From the NCBI GenBank assembly GCA_041687675.1, contig JAWLBM010000006.1:90179-154178 (forward strand): DNA of 64,000 bases, written 5' to 3'. Position numbers and translations under genes: made by a program. Under the pieces are notes generated by a model. That model was given only the letters and a program-made list of their open reading frames with translations, made no database searches and was not told the DNA's origin. The DNA comes from JAWLBM01 sp041687675 (GTDB lineage Bacteria; Pseudomonadota; Alphaproteobacteria; Rhizobiales; Pleomorphomonadaceae). Below are positions 24,954 to 34,600 of the stretch, piece by piece (the first letter of the stretch is position 1; every line of letters starts with the position of its first letter).

Positions 24954-26115
24954 CTGATTTTTTCACCTCTTCCGAGGTAAGATTCATAATAGTCAAGCTC
25001 CGAAACCAAGTTCCTCAGCAGGCGCCGGCGCTCGCTGAGTACTTCATGTTGAATACCCCAATCCTCGTATTCACCGATCTGGTTTCGAAATAGGAATTCG
25101 CGCAGTACAGATGTTTTCGGGTCGGACATCATAAAGCTGGAAAGCGAATCACTGAGATTTTCGGAATTCTCACCACCAGACTGGAATCTATTTACTGCCC
25201 ACTCATAAAGTTCTTGGTCGCACTTTATGTTGCTGTCATCGACAGAAATTTCCATCTTGGAGTCCGGTGATACGTTTGCTTTCCGCTCTTCCGTTAGCTC
25301 AATTCCGAGCTGAGATAGTACGGGTCCTACCGAGGTAGCAAAGTTCTCAGCGAAAAAAACAAAACGAAAACAGGATAGAACTCGACTTGCTTTGCGAAAC
25401 GCGGAGTCACTTTCTGCTATCCGGGCTATAGTCGGAAACCGGTGGATTATAAACCAGCACATTGGATCCCGACGGTTCCGGACATACTTTTCGACGTCCA
25501 GTGGCTCTCGCCCCTGAATTTCTCGCAGGCGTATTTGATACCGCACCTCGCTCTCGAGGCGAGTGACCGGGTTCCTGAGGCCGGTGAATAGCAGGGGATG
25601 ATCAAAATAGTGCAGCATCTGCTCGTGAATGCTATGACCCCAAATCAGACGTAGTCGCTTGTAGTCTCTAATCTCGAGAAACTCCGGAGAATGATTCGTC
25701 CAGTTCCTAATTATTGAGGTGTTTTGATAGAAATCTGTGGCGGGAAGCTTCGCATAAATGGTGTCCAGGAAACTGGTGCCTGCGCACTTAGGGATGTGCA
25801 GCCCGATTAGGGTCTTTGTTTCTTCCATTTCTGGCTAGGTCCCTTTAGTCCTCCCGCATTGCGCGGCTAAGAGAGGTGGCGATCGGGGAAATAATATAGT
25901 CGAGCGCGGTTCTGTCTTCTGCGATTACAAATACCTCGCCAACCATCCCGGGGTGTAGATCACTGTGGTCCCGGAATACACTATTGTGTCTATCAATCTC
26001 TAGGCGAGCAACGTAGTAGATCTCCTTCGTGCTGGGGTCTACTGTCGCATCGGCAGCAACGTAAGTTAGTCGCAAGGGTATTGGCGGATTCGTCGCGTCT
26101 GGAAAGGCAGTCAAC
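24870..26115. other. AT-rich recombined patch
   Basis: The base composition changes sharply at both ends: line 25201-25260 has only 24 G/C of 60, against about 70 percent in the flanks. The patch covers the last 27 codons of a glycosyltransferase, a whole sulfotransferase gene and the last 90 or so codons of hlyD, and no repeats or integrase flank it. This pattern fits replacement by homologous recombination with a related but AT-richer locus. Confidence 0.75.
24947..25828 (-). CDS. Sulfotransferase-family protein
   Basis: A 293-residue protein with the 5'-phosphosulfate-binding motif HIPKCAGTSF at residues 11-20, and the 3'-phosphate pair FTGLRNPVTRLESEVRY (81-97; R85, S93). These are the two PAPS-contact elements of sulfotransferase-2-like enzymes, which move a sulfate to a sugar or other hydroxyl. 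Codon use and base composition differ strongly from most neighbours (AT-rich), so it was gained recently. Within a glycan locus it would sulfate a surface polysaccharide. Its 3' end overlaps the convergent glycosyltransferase by 7 bases; its start is 16 bases from the end of hlyD. Confidence 0.82.
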   Translation of the reverse strand: MEETKTLIGLHIPKCAGTSFLDTIYAKLPATDFYQNTSIIRNWTNHSPEFLEIRDYKRLRLIWGHSIHEQMLHYFDHPLLFTGLRNPVTRLESEVRYQIRLREIQGREPLDVEKYVRNRRDPMCWFIIHRFPTIARIAESDSAFRKASRVLSCFRFVFFAENFATSVGPVLSQLGIELTEERKANVSPDSKMEISVDDSNIKCDQELYEWAVNRFQSGGENSENLSDSLSSFMMSDPKTSVLREFLFRNQIGEYEDWGIQHEVLSERRRLLRNLVSELDYYESYLGRGEKISH

Positions 26116-27212
26116 CTCACCTCCGCTTCCATGCCCACCCGCACGTTGTCGATGTCGCGCGGCCGCACCCTCGCCTCCACCACCAGGGGGCGGTCGAGGG
26201 GGACGATATCCATCAGCGGCTGGCCGGCGATCAGGGCGGAGCCGGGGGTGACGAGGCGGATGGCGGTGACGGTGCCGGAGACCGGGGCGCGGATCTCGGC
26301 CTTGGAGACGACGTCGCGCGCGGTGGTACGCTCGTGCTCGGCGCCGGCGAGGGCGAGCTGGGCCTCCTGCAGCTCCGCCTCGAGGGTGCGGCGCATCTCC
26401 GCCTCGCGGGCCTGCCGCTCCAGCCGCACCCGGTCCTCCTCGCGCGCCAGACCGACGAGGTCGGCATCGACGCGGCGCAGGTCGGCCGCGATGCGGGTGA
26501 CGAGCAGCCGGGCATCGGCCACCTGGGCGCGCACGGCGAGGCCGCGGGCGAAAAGATCCTCCAGCGTCTCCAGCTCCGGCCCGACGATCGCCCGCTGGTC
26601 CTCCAGCGAGGCCCGCTCCGCCGCCAGCGCCTCGCGCCGGGCCGCGATCAGGGCGAGGCCGGTGCGCTCGGCGTCGGCCGCCTCGGCCAGCGCCGCCCGG
26701 CGGCCGGCGAACAGGTCGCGCTCGGCCGCAACCAGCGCCGGCCGCTCCGCCGTCCGGGCGAGGAGGTCGTCGGAGAGGGCCAGCGCCGCCGCCCCGTCCC
26801 GCTCGGCGCGCAGCCTGGCCAGCCGCAGCTCCAGCCCGAGGATGTGGTCCTCCAGCTGGTCGAGCCGCGCGCGGGCGCGCGTCACGTCGAGGCGCATCAG
26901 CACGTCGCCGGCGGCGACCACGTCGCCGTCGCGCACCTCCAGGCTCGCCAGCGTGCCGCCTTCGAAATGGGTGACGGTCTTCACCGCCCCGTCCGGGACT
27001 AGTCGGCCGGCGGCGATCGCCGCCGCGGCGATGCGCGTGTTGGCCGCCCAGGTGCCGAACCCGCCGAAGCCGATCGCCAGCGTCAGCAGCCCGACCGCGA
27101 GCGGCGCCCGCAGGGACACGCCGACGCGGCGCTCGGCCCGCACCACGTCGCCCCAGCTGTCGAGGCCGCCGCGCTCGTCGGCGACGGCGGCGGGCAGGCG
27201 CGGCTCCCTCAT
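25845..27212 (-). CDS. HlyD-family type I secretion adaptor (mosaic 3' end)
   Basis: A 455-residue membrane-fusion protein: one N-terminal transmembrane helix (LLTLAIGFGGFGTWAANT, about 38-55), a lipoyl-like half around GAVKTVTHFEGGTLASLEVRDGDVV, a long coiled coil (about 105-290) and a C-terminal beta-barrel. It links the inner-membrane ABC exporter to the outer-membrane channel, which is not encoded here. The start (27212) overlaps the ABC gene (ATGA). The last 90 or so codons (from 26115 down) are AT-rich and belong to the recombined patch, yet still read as a good HlyD end. Confidence 0.9.
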   Translation of the reverse strand: MREPRLPAAVADERGGLDSWGDVVRAERRVGVSLRAPLAVGLLTLAIGFGGFGTWAANTRIAAAAIAAGRLVPDGAVKTVTHFEGGTLASLEVRDGDVVAAGDVLMRLDVTRARARLDQLEDHILGLELRLARLRAERDGAAALALSDDLLARTAERPALVAAERDLFAGRRAALAEAADAERTGLALIAARREALAAERASLEDQRAIVGPELETLEDLFARGLAVRAQVADARLLVTRIAADLRRVDADLVGLAREEDRVRLERQAREAEMRRTLEAELQEAQLALAGAEHERTTARDVVSKAEIRAPVSGTVTAIRLVTPGSALIAGQPLMDIVPLDRPLVVEARVRPRDIDNVRVGMEAEVRLTAFPDATNPPIPLRLTYVAADATVDPSTKEIYYVARLEIDRHNSVFRDHSDLHPGMVGEVFVIAEDRTALDYIISPIATSLSRAMRED

Positions 27213-28957
27213 CCGCCGTCTCCCCGGCGGCCGATCGCCGTCACCTGCGCCGGGCGGCCGCGCGGCGCCGGCCGCACGTCCGGCAGGATGCTGTCGATGA
27301 TCTCGGTGCGCGGGCCGAACTGGGCCACCCGGCCCTCCTGCAGCACCAGCAGGCGGTCGGCGACCTGCATCACCGAGGGACGGTGGGCGATCAGCACGAC
27401 CATCGCGCCGCGCGCCCGGGCCGCGAGGATCGCCTCCACCAGCGCCCGCTCGCCGGCCATGTCGAGGTTGGCGTTGGGCTCGTCGAGGACGATCAGCCCG
27501 GGGTCGCCGTAGAGCGCCCGGGCGAGCGCCAGCCGCTGCAGCTGGCCGCCGCTCAGCCGGTGGGCCCCCTCGGCGATCGGCGTGTCGTAGCCGAAGGGGA
27601 GGCGGCCGATCAGCTCGTGGATGCCGGCCGCCCGCGCGGCGCGGACCACCAGGCGCGGGTCGCCCTCCTCCATCCGGGCGATCACCCGGCGCACCGTGCC
27701 GTCGATCAGCGCCAGGTGCTGCGGCAGGTAGCCGACCGCCCGCCCGAAGGACCCGCGCTCCCAGGCATAGGTGGAGGTTCCGTCGAGGTAGACGCCGCCG
27801 GCCGTGGGCCGACCGACGCCGACGATCATCCGCGCCAGCGTCGACTTGCCGGCCCCCGACGGACCGACGACGCCGAGCACCTCGCCGGGCTTGAGTTCGA
27901 AGGACACGCCCCTCAGCACCGGGACGTCCGAGCCCGGCGGCACATGGGAGAGCCGCTCGGCGACGAGGCCGCCGCCGCCGAGGGCCATCGGCGTGGTCAT
28001 CCGCCCGGGCGCGGCGCGGGCGAACAGGTCGGTGAGCCGCGTCCAGGCGCCGGCCGCGGTGATCCACTGGCGCCAGCTCTCCGCCAGCGCCGAGAAGGGA
28101 GAGGTCGCCCGGCCGCTGAGCACCATGGCGACGAACATCGCCGCCGTCGGGATCTCCTGGCGCATGACGAGGATCGCGCCGAGGGCCACCGTGAGGATCT
28201 GCGTGCCGATCGACACGGCGCGCAGGAAGGCCAGCAGCGCCCGGGCGCGCAGGTTGGCGCTCTCCGAGCGGTCGAGCATCACCGCCTCGCGCTCGCGCCA
28301 GCCGGCGACCAGGGCGGGCAGCATCCCCATCGCCTCGATCGCCTCGGCGTGGCGCAAGGCGCCGCCGACGTCGGCCACATAGCGCGCCTGCGCCTCGTTG
28401 GCCTCCCGGATCGGGGTGCGGGTGAGCCGGTCGGCGAGGAGGTTCAGCAGCGTGACGGCCATGATGGCCCCGACCGCCAGGTGCCCGAACAGCGGGTGCA
28501 GCATGTAGAGCACCGCGACGAAGATCACCGAGAAGGCGGCCTCGAAGGGCACGTTGACGGCGCTTCCGGAGAGGAAGCCACGCAGGTCCGAGATGTCGCG
28601 GATCGCCGTCGTCGCCTCGCGCGTGCCACCGGCCACCGAGGCCGACACGGCCGCCTCGAGCGCCGGCAGGTTGAGCTTGCGGGCGACCCCGGTGGCGATG
28701 CGCTGGTAGGTGAACCCCCGGGCGAACTCGAGCAGCGCGTAGATCACCAGCGCAAAGGCGGCGATGGCCAGCAGCGCCCAGAGCGTGTCCCGGCTCTGCG
28801 CCGGGATGACGCGGCCGTAGACCTCCATCATGAACAGCGGATGGATCAGGAAGGCGATGTTGACGAAGGCGCTGAACAGCGCCGTCACGCCGAGCCCGCG
28901 CAGCATCAGGCGGCGGGCGTCGTCGACGAGGGCCGCGGCGGCCAGGGACGTCTGCAT
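27209..28957 (-). CDS. Type I secretion ABC transporter (PrtD/HlyB-like, short form)
   Basis: A 582-residue exporter with a six-helix membrane domain (about 20-310) and an ATPase domain: Walker A GPSGAGKST, Q-loop area GYLPQHLALIDGTV, signature LSGGQLQRL, and LIVLDEPNANLD. It lacks the N-terminal peptidase-like domain, as do PrtD-type exporters of RTX proteins. The start is taken at 28957 (MQTSLAAAALVDDARR), with a GGAG site 13 bases upstream; the longer frame to 29047 would reach into the promoter. Together with hlyD it probably exports the RTX protein encoded at 16.3 kb; the outer-membrane TolC partner must come from elsewhere. Confidence 0.92.
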   Translation of the reverse strand: MQTSLAAAALVDDARRLMLRGLGVTALFSAFVNIAFLIHPLFMMEVYGRVIPAQSRDTLWALLAIAAFALVIYALLEFARGFTYQRIATGVARKLNLPALEAAVSASVAGGTREATTAIRDISDLRGFLSGSAVNVPFEAAFSVIFVAVLYMLHPLFGHLAVGAIMAVTLLNLLADRLTRTPIREANEAQARYVADVGGALRHAEAIEAMGMLPALVAGWREREAVMLDRSESANLRARALLAFLRAVSIGTQILTVALGAILVMRQEIPTAAMFVAMVLSGRATSPFSALAESWRQWITAAGAWTRLTDLFARAAPGRMTTPMALGGGGLVAERLSHVPPGSDVPVLRGVSFELKPGEVLGVVGPSGAGKSTLARMIVGVGRPTAGGVYLDGTSTYAWERGSFGRAVGYLPQHLALIDGTVRRVIARMEEGDPRLVVRAARAAGIHELIGRLPFGYDTPIAEGAHRLSGGQLQRLALARALYGDPGLIVLDEPNANLDMAGERALVEAILAARARGAMVVLIAHRPSVMQVADRLLVLQEGRVAQFGPRTEIIDSILPDVRPAPRGRPAQVTAIGRRGDGG

Positions 28958-29020
28958 GCGCGGGGTCGGGCTCCATCGACAGGTTTCGCGCCGTGCGGCC
29001 GCGAGGTACTGGCATAAATC

Positions 29021-29047
29021 TCTATATGAAGCTCGGTTGCTTGTCAA
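29021..29047 (-). promoter_or_regulatory. Candidate promoter of the type I secretion operon
   Basis: On the minus strand, TTGACA (complement of 29042-29047) and TATAGA (complement of 29021-29026) lie 15 bases apart, in an AT-rich stretch upstream of the ABC gene. The short spacer makes this provisional. Confidence 0.4.
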
Positions 29048-29056
29048 AACAGCGGA

Positions 29057-30262
29057 TCACATCAAGCGCTGCATCATCTGGATGTGCGCCGCGGTCGCCG
29101 CCGGCGCCGCGTAGTCCCGAACGATGGTGGCGCGGGCGGCGCGACGGAGCGCCTCGATCGCCGGCCCTCCGGCCAGGGCTTCCTCGACGTGGGAGAGCAG
29201 CGCATCGCAGTCGCCGAAGGCGCTCAGCAGGCCGCTCACCCGGTGCTCCAGCACCTCGTCCAGCGGCGGTCCTTCCGAGCCCACCAGCACCGCCCCGCAG
29301 GCCATCGCCTCCAGCACCGACCAGGAGAGAACGAAGGGGACCGAGAGATGCACGTGCACCCGGGACACCTGCATCAGCCGGCGATAGCGCTTCAGCGGAA
29401 TGCGCCCGAGGAGGTGGATGCGCTCCGGCAGCGGCCCGAGATCCGCCATCACCTCGCGGAAGTGGATGTCGGTGCCGACGCCCGGACCATAGTGCACGTT
29501 GCGATCGCCGAGCACGACGACATCGGTCTCCGGCCGGCGCCGGACGAGGCGGACCGCCGCGTCGAGGAACGGGCGGAATCCGCGGTAGGGGTCCGCCCCG
29601 CGGGCGACGTAGGTGACGACGGGATCGCCCGGCCGGAGCATTCGCCCGTCGGGCAGTTCGAACACCGCCTCGGGGTCCGGGCAGAACCGGTCGGTATCCA
29701 CCCCGTCCGGGATGACCCGCAGCCGGTCGCGCATCAGCGGCGGAAACTGGGACGCCTGCCAGCGGTGGGGCGCCACGGCCGCATCGGCGGCGGCGAACTC
29801 CATCATCAGCGGCAGGTCCAGGGCGCGCGTGGCGAGCCGGGCGGCAAGCGGCCTGCCCGGGTCCTGGAAGTCCGCATCGCAGCCGTGGTTGTTGTAGTAC
29901 CACTCGAAGTAGCGGACATGCCGCGCGCGCGGGAACACGTCGCGCAGGAACATTCCGGCGCCCCAGCCGGCATGCGCATAGACGATGTCCGGCTCGAACC
30001 CGGACAGGGCGAGGGCCTCCCCGGCACGGGCGGCCGACGCTGCGGTGCGCACCGCGGCTTCCAGGGGGGCGAGAAGGCCGCCCTTCGGAACCGCGCCGCC
30101 GGCCTCGAAAAGGGTCACGTCCAGCCCGGCGATAGCCTGGCCGCCCTCTCCCCGTCCGTCCCGGGCGGACATCGCGCGGACAACGTGGCCGTCTCGCATC
30201 AGCGCGGCGGCGAGGCGGGCGAACTGGCCGGGAAAGCGGGTGTGGACGAACAGCACGGCCAT
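29057..30262 (-). CDS. Glycosyltransferase family 4 protein
   Basis: A 401-residue GT-B glycosyltransferase (MAVLFVHTRFPGQFARLAAAL at the start; FVLSWSVLEAMACGAVLVGSEGPPLDEV with the E-x7 pattern at about 320). A GTG at 30295 that overlaps the upstream stop (GTGA) would add 11 residues and may be the real start, since translational coupling is common here. It follows the GWA-domain/coiled-coil gene and ends before the type I secretion operon. Role: sugar transfer in surface glycan or protein glycosylation; acceptor unknown. Confidence 0.87.
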   Translation of the reverse strand: MAVLFVHTRFPGQFARLAAALMRDGHVVRAMSARDGRGEGGQAIAGLDVTLFEAGGAVPKGGLLAPLEAAVRTAASAARAGEALALSGFEPDIVYAHAGWGAGMFLRDVFPRARHVRYFEWYYNNHGCDADFQDPGRPLAARLATRALDLPLMMEFAAADAAVAPHRWQASQFPPLMRDRLRVIPDGVDTDRFCPDPEAVFELPDGRMLRPGDPVVTYVARGADPYRGFRPFLDAAVRLVRRRPETDVVVLGDRNVHYGPGVGTDIHFREVMADLGPLPERIHLLGRIPLKRYRRLMQVSRVHVHLSVPFVLSWSVLEAMACGAVLVGSEGPPLDEVLEHRVSGLLSAFGDCDALLSHVEEALAGGPAIEALRRAARATIVRDYAAPAATAAHIQMMQRLM

Positions 30263-30291
30263 CTTCCGCCCGCCGGGCGGGGGGCGTCCTG

Positions 30292-30876
30292 TCACCGCTT
30301 GCCGCCGCGGAATATGCGGGCGAGCAGCCCGCGGCGAGGGGCGCCGACCCTGTCCTGCAACGCGCGGAGCGAGCCGTCCATCCGCATCAGGAAGACGTCG
30401 GTCTCGTCGAGCTTTGCCTCGACATCGGCGGTTCGCTGCTCCAGGGCATCGACCGCCGCCCGGTCGATCCCCGCCGAGCGCAGGTCCAGCAGCGCCTCGC
30501 GCAGTCGGCCGACCTCCGCTGCGAGCGCCGCGTGATTGGCCTCCCACCGGGCGGCATGGACGTCGAACAGGCGTTCGAGGTGCCGCTCGGCCGGGTCCGC
30601 GACCTCCAGATCGACACTCGAGCCCGCGGCGCTTCGTGCGATCACCCGCAGCTTGGCCGATCCAGGTGGTTCGGGAATGCGGACCACGAAGGCGTGGCTG
30701 CCGTCGCCGAGGCCTCCGGCGGCGAGGTCGGGCCGGGGTCGGTCGGCGAGGGCCGTGGCCACGGACTTGCCGTCGAGGAGCACCTCAACCTTTGCTTTCT
30801 CGGCCGGCGCTTCCGGGTCCGCTGCCCAGCCGAAGATGGTGTCGCCGCGGATCTCGTCGATGCGTCCGGTCAGCAT
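30292..30876 (-). CDS. GWA-type beta domain plus coiled-coil protein, unknown function
   Basis: A 194-residue protein (start ATG 30876, MLTGRIDEIRGDTIFGWAAD). Residues 1-90 resemble a small beta domain often found beside glycosyltransferases (IFGWAADPEAPAEKAKVEVLLDG, then RPDLAAGGLGDGSHAFVV). Residues 105-175 are a predicted coiled coil (heptad-like EALLDLRSAG... AVDALEQRTADVEAKLDETDVF), and the tail is basic (RRGLLARIFRGGKR). Other starts exist at 30915 and 30975, but the probable promoter lies at 30925-30950, which favours 30876. It is coupled to the glycosyltransferase, probably as an accessory. Confidence 0.65.
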   Translation of the reverse strand: MLTGRIDEIRGDTIFGWAADPEAPAEKAKVEVLLDGKSVATALADRPRPDLAAGGLGDGSHAFVVRIPEPPGSAKLRVIARSAAGSSVDLEVADPAERHLERLFDVHAARWEANHAALAAEVGRLREALLDLRSAGIDRAAVDALEQRTADVEAKLDETDVFLMRMDGSLRALQDRVGAPRRGLLARIFRGGKR

Positions 30877-30924
30877 GAAGATACCCCGTGCAGCCGGAGG
30901 ACCCGGCCGATCCATGTACATTCC

Positions 30925-30950
30925 ATCATAAAAATTGCGATTTATGTCAA
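30925..30950 (-). promoter_or_regulatory. Candidate promoter upstream of the coiled-coil gene
   Basis: On the minus strand, perfect TTGACA (complement of 30945-30950) and TATGAT (complement of 30925-30930) occur but are only 14 bases apart. The surrounding 30 bases are AT-rich, unlike the genome, so a promoter is likely, though not a textbook sigma-70 one. TTGACATAAAT also occurs at 46317-46327. Confidence 0.4.
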
Positions 30951-31022
30951 GTCCGGTTCTGCCCTGCTTGACCACGCCCGCCGCCCGGGGAACAACGGGC
31001 GCCTCGATCGCGGAGTGACCCC

Positions 31023-31541
31023 ATGACGACGCTTCCCACCCTCACCAGGCGCCGGCTGCAGGCGGAGGTGATCGGGCCGATCTTCGAGGAGATGGTGCGG
31101 GAGTTCGGCCGGGAGGCGGCGGAGGGGGTGCTGGACCGGGCGATCCGCCGGGCGGCGGTGGCGGAGGGCCGGCGGTTCGCCGAGGCGGCGGAGGGCGGCG
31201 CGACCTCGATGGCCGACTTCATCCGCCTCTATGACCTGTGGACCGCCGACGGCGCGCTGGAGATCGAGGTGCTGGCGGCCGACGACGAGCGCTTCGACTT
31301 CGACGTCGTCCGCTGCCGCTACGCCGAGAGCTACCGCGAGATGGGCCTCGGCGACATCGGCCACCTGCTCTCCTGCAACCGCGACGGCACCTTCTGCGAG
31401 GGCTACGACCCGAACATCACGCTGGAGCGCGAGCACACCATCATGGCCGGCGCCCCGCGCTGCACCTTCCGCTACCGCTATCGCCGGGCGGAGGGAGAGC
31501 CCGGCCCCGGGCCGGAGGGTTCCGGCGAAGCGACCGGGTGA
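31023..31541 (+). CDS. L-2-amino-thiazoline-4-carboxylic acid hydrolase family protein
   Basis: A 172-residue protein. The central stretch matches the ATC-hydrolase fold known from pseudomonads (FDFDVVRCRYAESYREMGLGDIGHLLSCNRDGTFCEGYDPNITLEREHTIMAGAPRCTFRYRY). The family opens the thiazoline ring of L-ATC to S-carbamoyl-cysteine, but many members are uncharacterised. The flanking genes give no sign of cysteine synthesis from ATC, so the name is a family label. The start ATG follows the promoter gap shared with the divergent coiled-coil gene. Confidence 0.78.
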   Translation: MTTLPTLTRRRLQAEVIGPIFEEMVREFGREAAEGVLDRAIRRAAVAEGRRFAEAAEGGATSMADFIRLYDLWTADGALEIEVLAADDERFDFDVVRCRYAESYREMGLGDIGHLLSCNRDGTFCEGYDPNITLEREHTIMAGAPRCTFRYRYRRAEGEPGPGPEGSGEATG

Positions 31542-31613
31542 GCCGCCCCGGGCGGCGGCCGCGCGAGCGGAGGGACTGGCCGCGCCGCCCGCGGGTGGCG
31601 ACCGGCTGCCGGC

Positions 31614-34600
31614 TCAGGTGCGCAGCACGCGGTAGATCGCCGGGATCACCAGCACCGTCAGCAGCGTCGACGAGGCAAGGCCGAACAGCAGCGAGATGGC
31701 GAGGCCCTGGAAGATCGGGTCGGTCAGGATCACCGCCGCGCCGATCATCGCCGCCAGCGCGGTGAGCAGGATCGGCTTGAAGCGGATCGAGCCGGCCGCG
31801 ATCAGGACCTCGAGGAGCGGGCGGTCCGGGCGGCTCTCGTGGCGGACGAAGTCGACCAGCAGGATCGAGTTCCGCACGATGATGCCGGCGAGGGCGATGA
31901 AGCCGATCATCGAGGTGGCCGAGAAGGGCGCGCCGAACAGCCAGTGGCCGCCGAGGATGCCGATGAAGGTCAGCGGGATCGGCGTCAGGATGACCAGCGG
32001 CACCTTGAACGAGCCGAACTGGGCGACGACCAGGATGTAGATCCCGAGCAGGGCGACCATGAAGGCGGCGCCCATGTCGCGGAAGGTCACCCAGGTGACC
32101 TCCCATTCGCCGTCCCACAGCAGCGTGGTCACGCTCTCGTCCGAGGGCTGGCCGTTGAGGGCGATCACCGGCTTCTCGAGGCCGGTCCAGTCCTGCGCCT
32201 CGAGCGCCTCGGCGACGGCGAGCATGCCGTAGAGCGGCGCCTCGAAGTCGCCCGCGAGCTCGGCGGTGACCATCTCGGCGAAGCGGCCGTTGTGGCGGAA
32301 GATCGGGTAGGAGGCGGTCTCCTCCTCGATCCGCACCACGTCGCCGAGCTCGACCACCCCGCGGTCGCCGGGCAGCACGTTGGTCGGGATCGGGGTGGAG
32401 AGGTAGCGCTCGTCCAGCACCTTGTCGGACTTCGCCCGCTCGACCCGGATCGGGATCGGCTGCCGGCCTTCGCCACGATGGGAGTAGCCGACGACCTGTC
32501 CCCCGCCGAGGATGGCCAGCGTGTCGAAGACGTCGCTCTCGGCGACGCGGAAGAACTCCACGTCGTCGGTCGAGATGGTGGCGCGCAGGCGCCGCGCCGG
32601 GTCGCCCCAGGAATTGTCGACGTCGACGACGAAGGGCACGGAGCGGAACGCCTCCTCCACCTTCGCCGCCGCGGCCCGGCGGGTCTCCGCGTCCGGCCCG
32701 TAGACCTCGGCGAGCAGCGTCGCCAGCACCGGCGGGCCGGGCGGCGGCTCGACCACCTTCAGCGAGGTGCCCTCGGGCACCTCGATCCCGGCGATGCGCT
32801 CGCGGATGTCGAGGGCGATCTCGTGGCTCGAGCGCTCGCGCTCGCCCTTGCCGGTCAGGTTGATCTGCACGTCGCCGAGCTGCGGCTCGGCGCGCAGGTA
32901 GGAGTGGCGGACGAGGCCGTTGAAGTTGAACGGCGCCGCGGTGCCCGCATGGGTCTGCACCGACTTCACCTCGGGCATGGCGAGCACGGAGCGGGCGACG
33001 GCCTGCGCCACGGCGTCGGTCGCCTCCACCGACGCGCCTTCGGGCAGGTCGATGGTCACCTGCAGCTCGGACTTGTTGTCGAAGGGCAGCAGCTTGACCG
33101 TGACGTCCTTGGTGTAGAACAGCGACAGCGAGCCCAGCGTGGCGATGCCGACCAGGATCAGGAAGATCCAGCTGCGCGCCTTGGACGCCAGGATCGGCCG
33201 GGCGACCGCCGCGTAGGCGCGGCCGAGGATGCCGCCCTCGGCGTGGCCGTCCGCGCCGTGGGCGTGCACGGGCCCGCGGCCGGCGATCTTCAGCATCAGC
33301 CAGGGCGTGACCATCACGGCGACGAAGAAGGAGAAGATCATCGCCGCCGAGGCGTTGGCCGGGATCGGGCTCATGTAGGGGCCCATCATCCCCGACACGA
33401 ACAGCATCGGCAGCAGCGCCGCGACGACGGTGAGGGTGGCGACGATGGTCGGGTTGCCGACCTCCGCCACCGCCTCGATGGCCGCCGTGCGGCGGTCGCG
33501 CCCGTCCCTCATGCCCCAGTGGCGGGCGATGTTCTCGATCACCACGATGGCGTCGTCGACCAGGATGCCGATCGAGAAGATCAGCGCGAACAGCGACACG
33601 CGGTTGAGCGTGTAGCCCATCACCCGGGCGGCGAAGAGGGTGAGCAGGATGGTGACCGGGATGACGATCGCCACCACCAGCGCCTCGCGCCGGCCGATCG
33701 CCACCCAGACGAGGGCGATGATCGACACGGTGGCGAGGCCCAGGTGGAAGAGCAGCTCGTTGGCCTTCTCGTTGGCGGTCTCGCCGTAGTCGCGGGTGAC
33801 CTCGACGGCGATGTCCTCCGGGATCAGCCGGCCCTCCAGCATCTCGACCCTGTGCAGGATCTCCTCGGCGACGGTCACGGCGTTGGCGCCGGCGCGCTTG
33901 GCGACGGCGATCGTCACCGCCGGGACGCGGACGATCCCGCCTCCCTCGGCGCGGGTGACGGTCGCCACCATCGCCTCGGAGGTGTCCGTGACGAAGGCGA
34001 CGTCGGCGACGTCGCGCACGTAGACGGGGCGGCCGTCGCGGGTGGTCAGCAACAGGTTGCCGATCTCGCCCGGCGAGCCCAGCGTCTCGCCGGCGATGAC
34101 CTCGATGGCCCCGCCCTCGTCGCGCACGCGGCCGGTGGAGAAGGCCCGGTTGGCGCCCGTCACCTTGCCGGCGAGCTGCTGCAGGGTGACGCCGTAGAGC
34201 GCCAGCCGCTCCGGATCGGGCTCGACGCGGATCGCCTCGCCGCTCTCGCCGACCAGGTAGGTGAGGCCGACGTCGTCGATCTTGGCGAGTTCGGTCCGCA
34301 GTTCGCGGGCGACGCGGGTGAGGTCGTTGGCCGAGATCGCCGCCGCGGCCTGCGGCCGGGGCGTCAGCGTCAGCGAGACGATGGCGACGTCGTCGATGCC
34401 GCGGCCGACGATCAGCGGCTCGGGGATGCCGACGGGAATGCGGTCGAGATTGGCGCGCACCTTGTCGTGGACGCGCAGCACCGCCGAGTCGGAGGAGGTG
34501 CCGACGACGAAGCGGGCGGTGACCATCACCGCGTCGTCGCGGGTCTGCGAATAGACGTGCTCGACCCCGTCGATGCCCTTGACGATGGTCTCCAGCGGCT

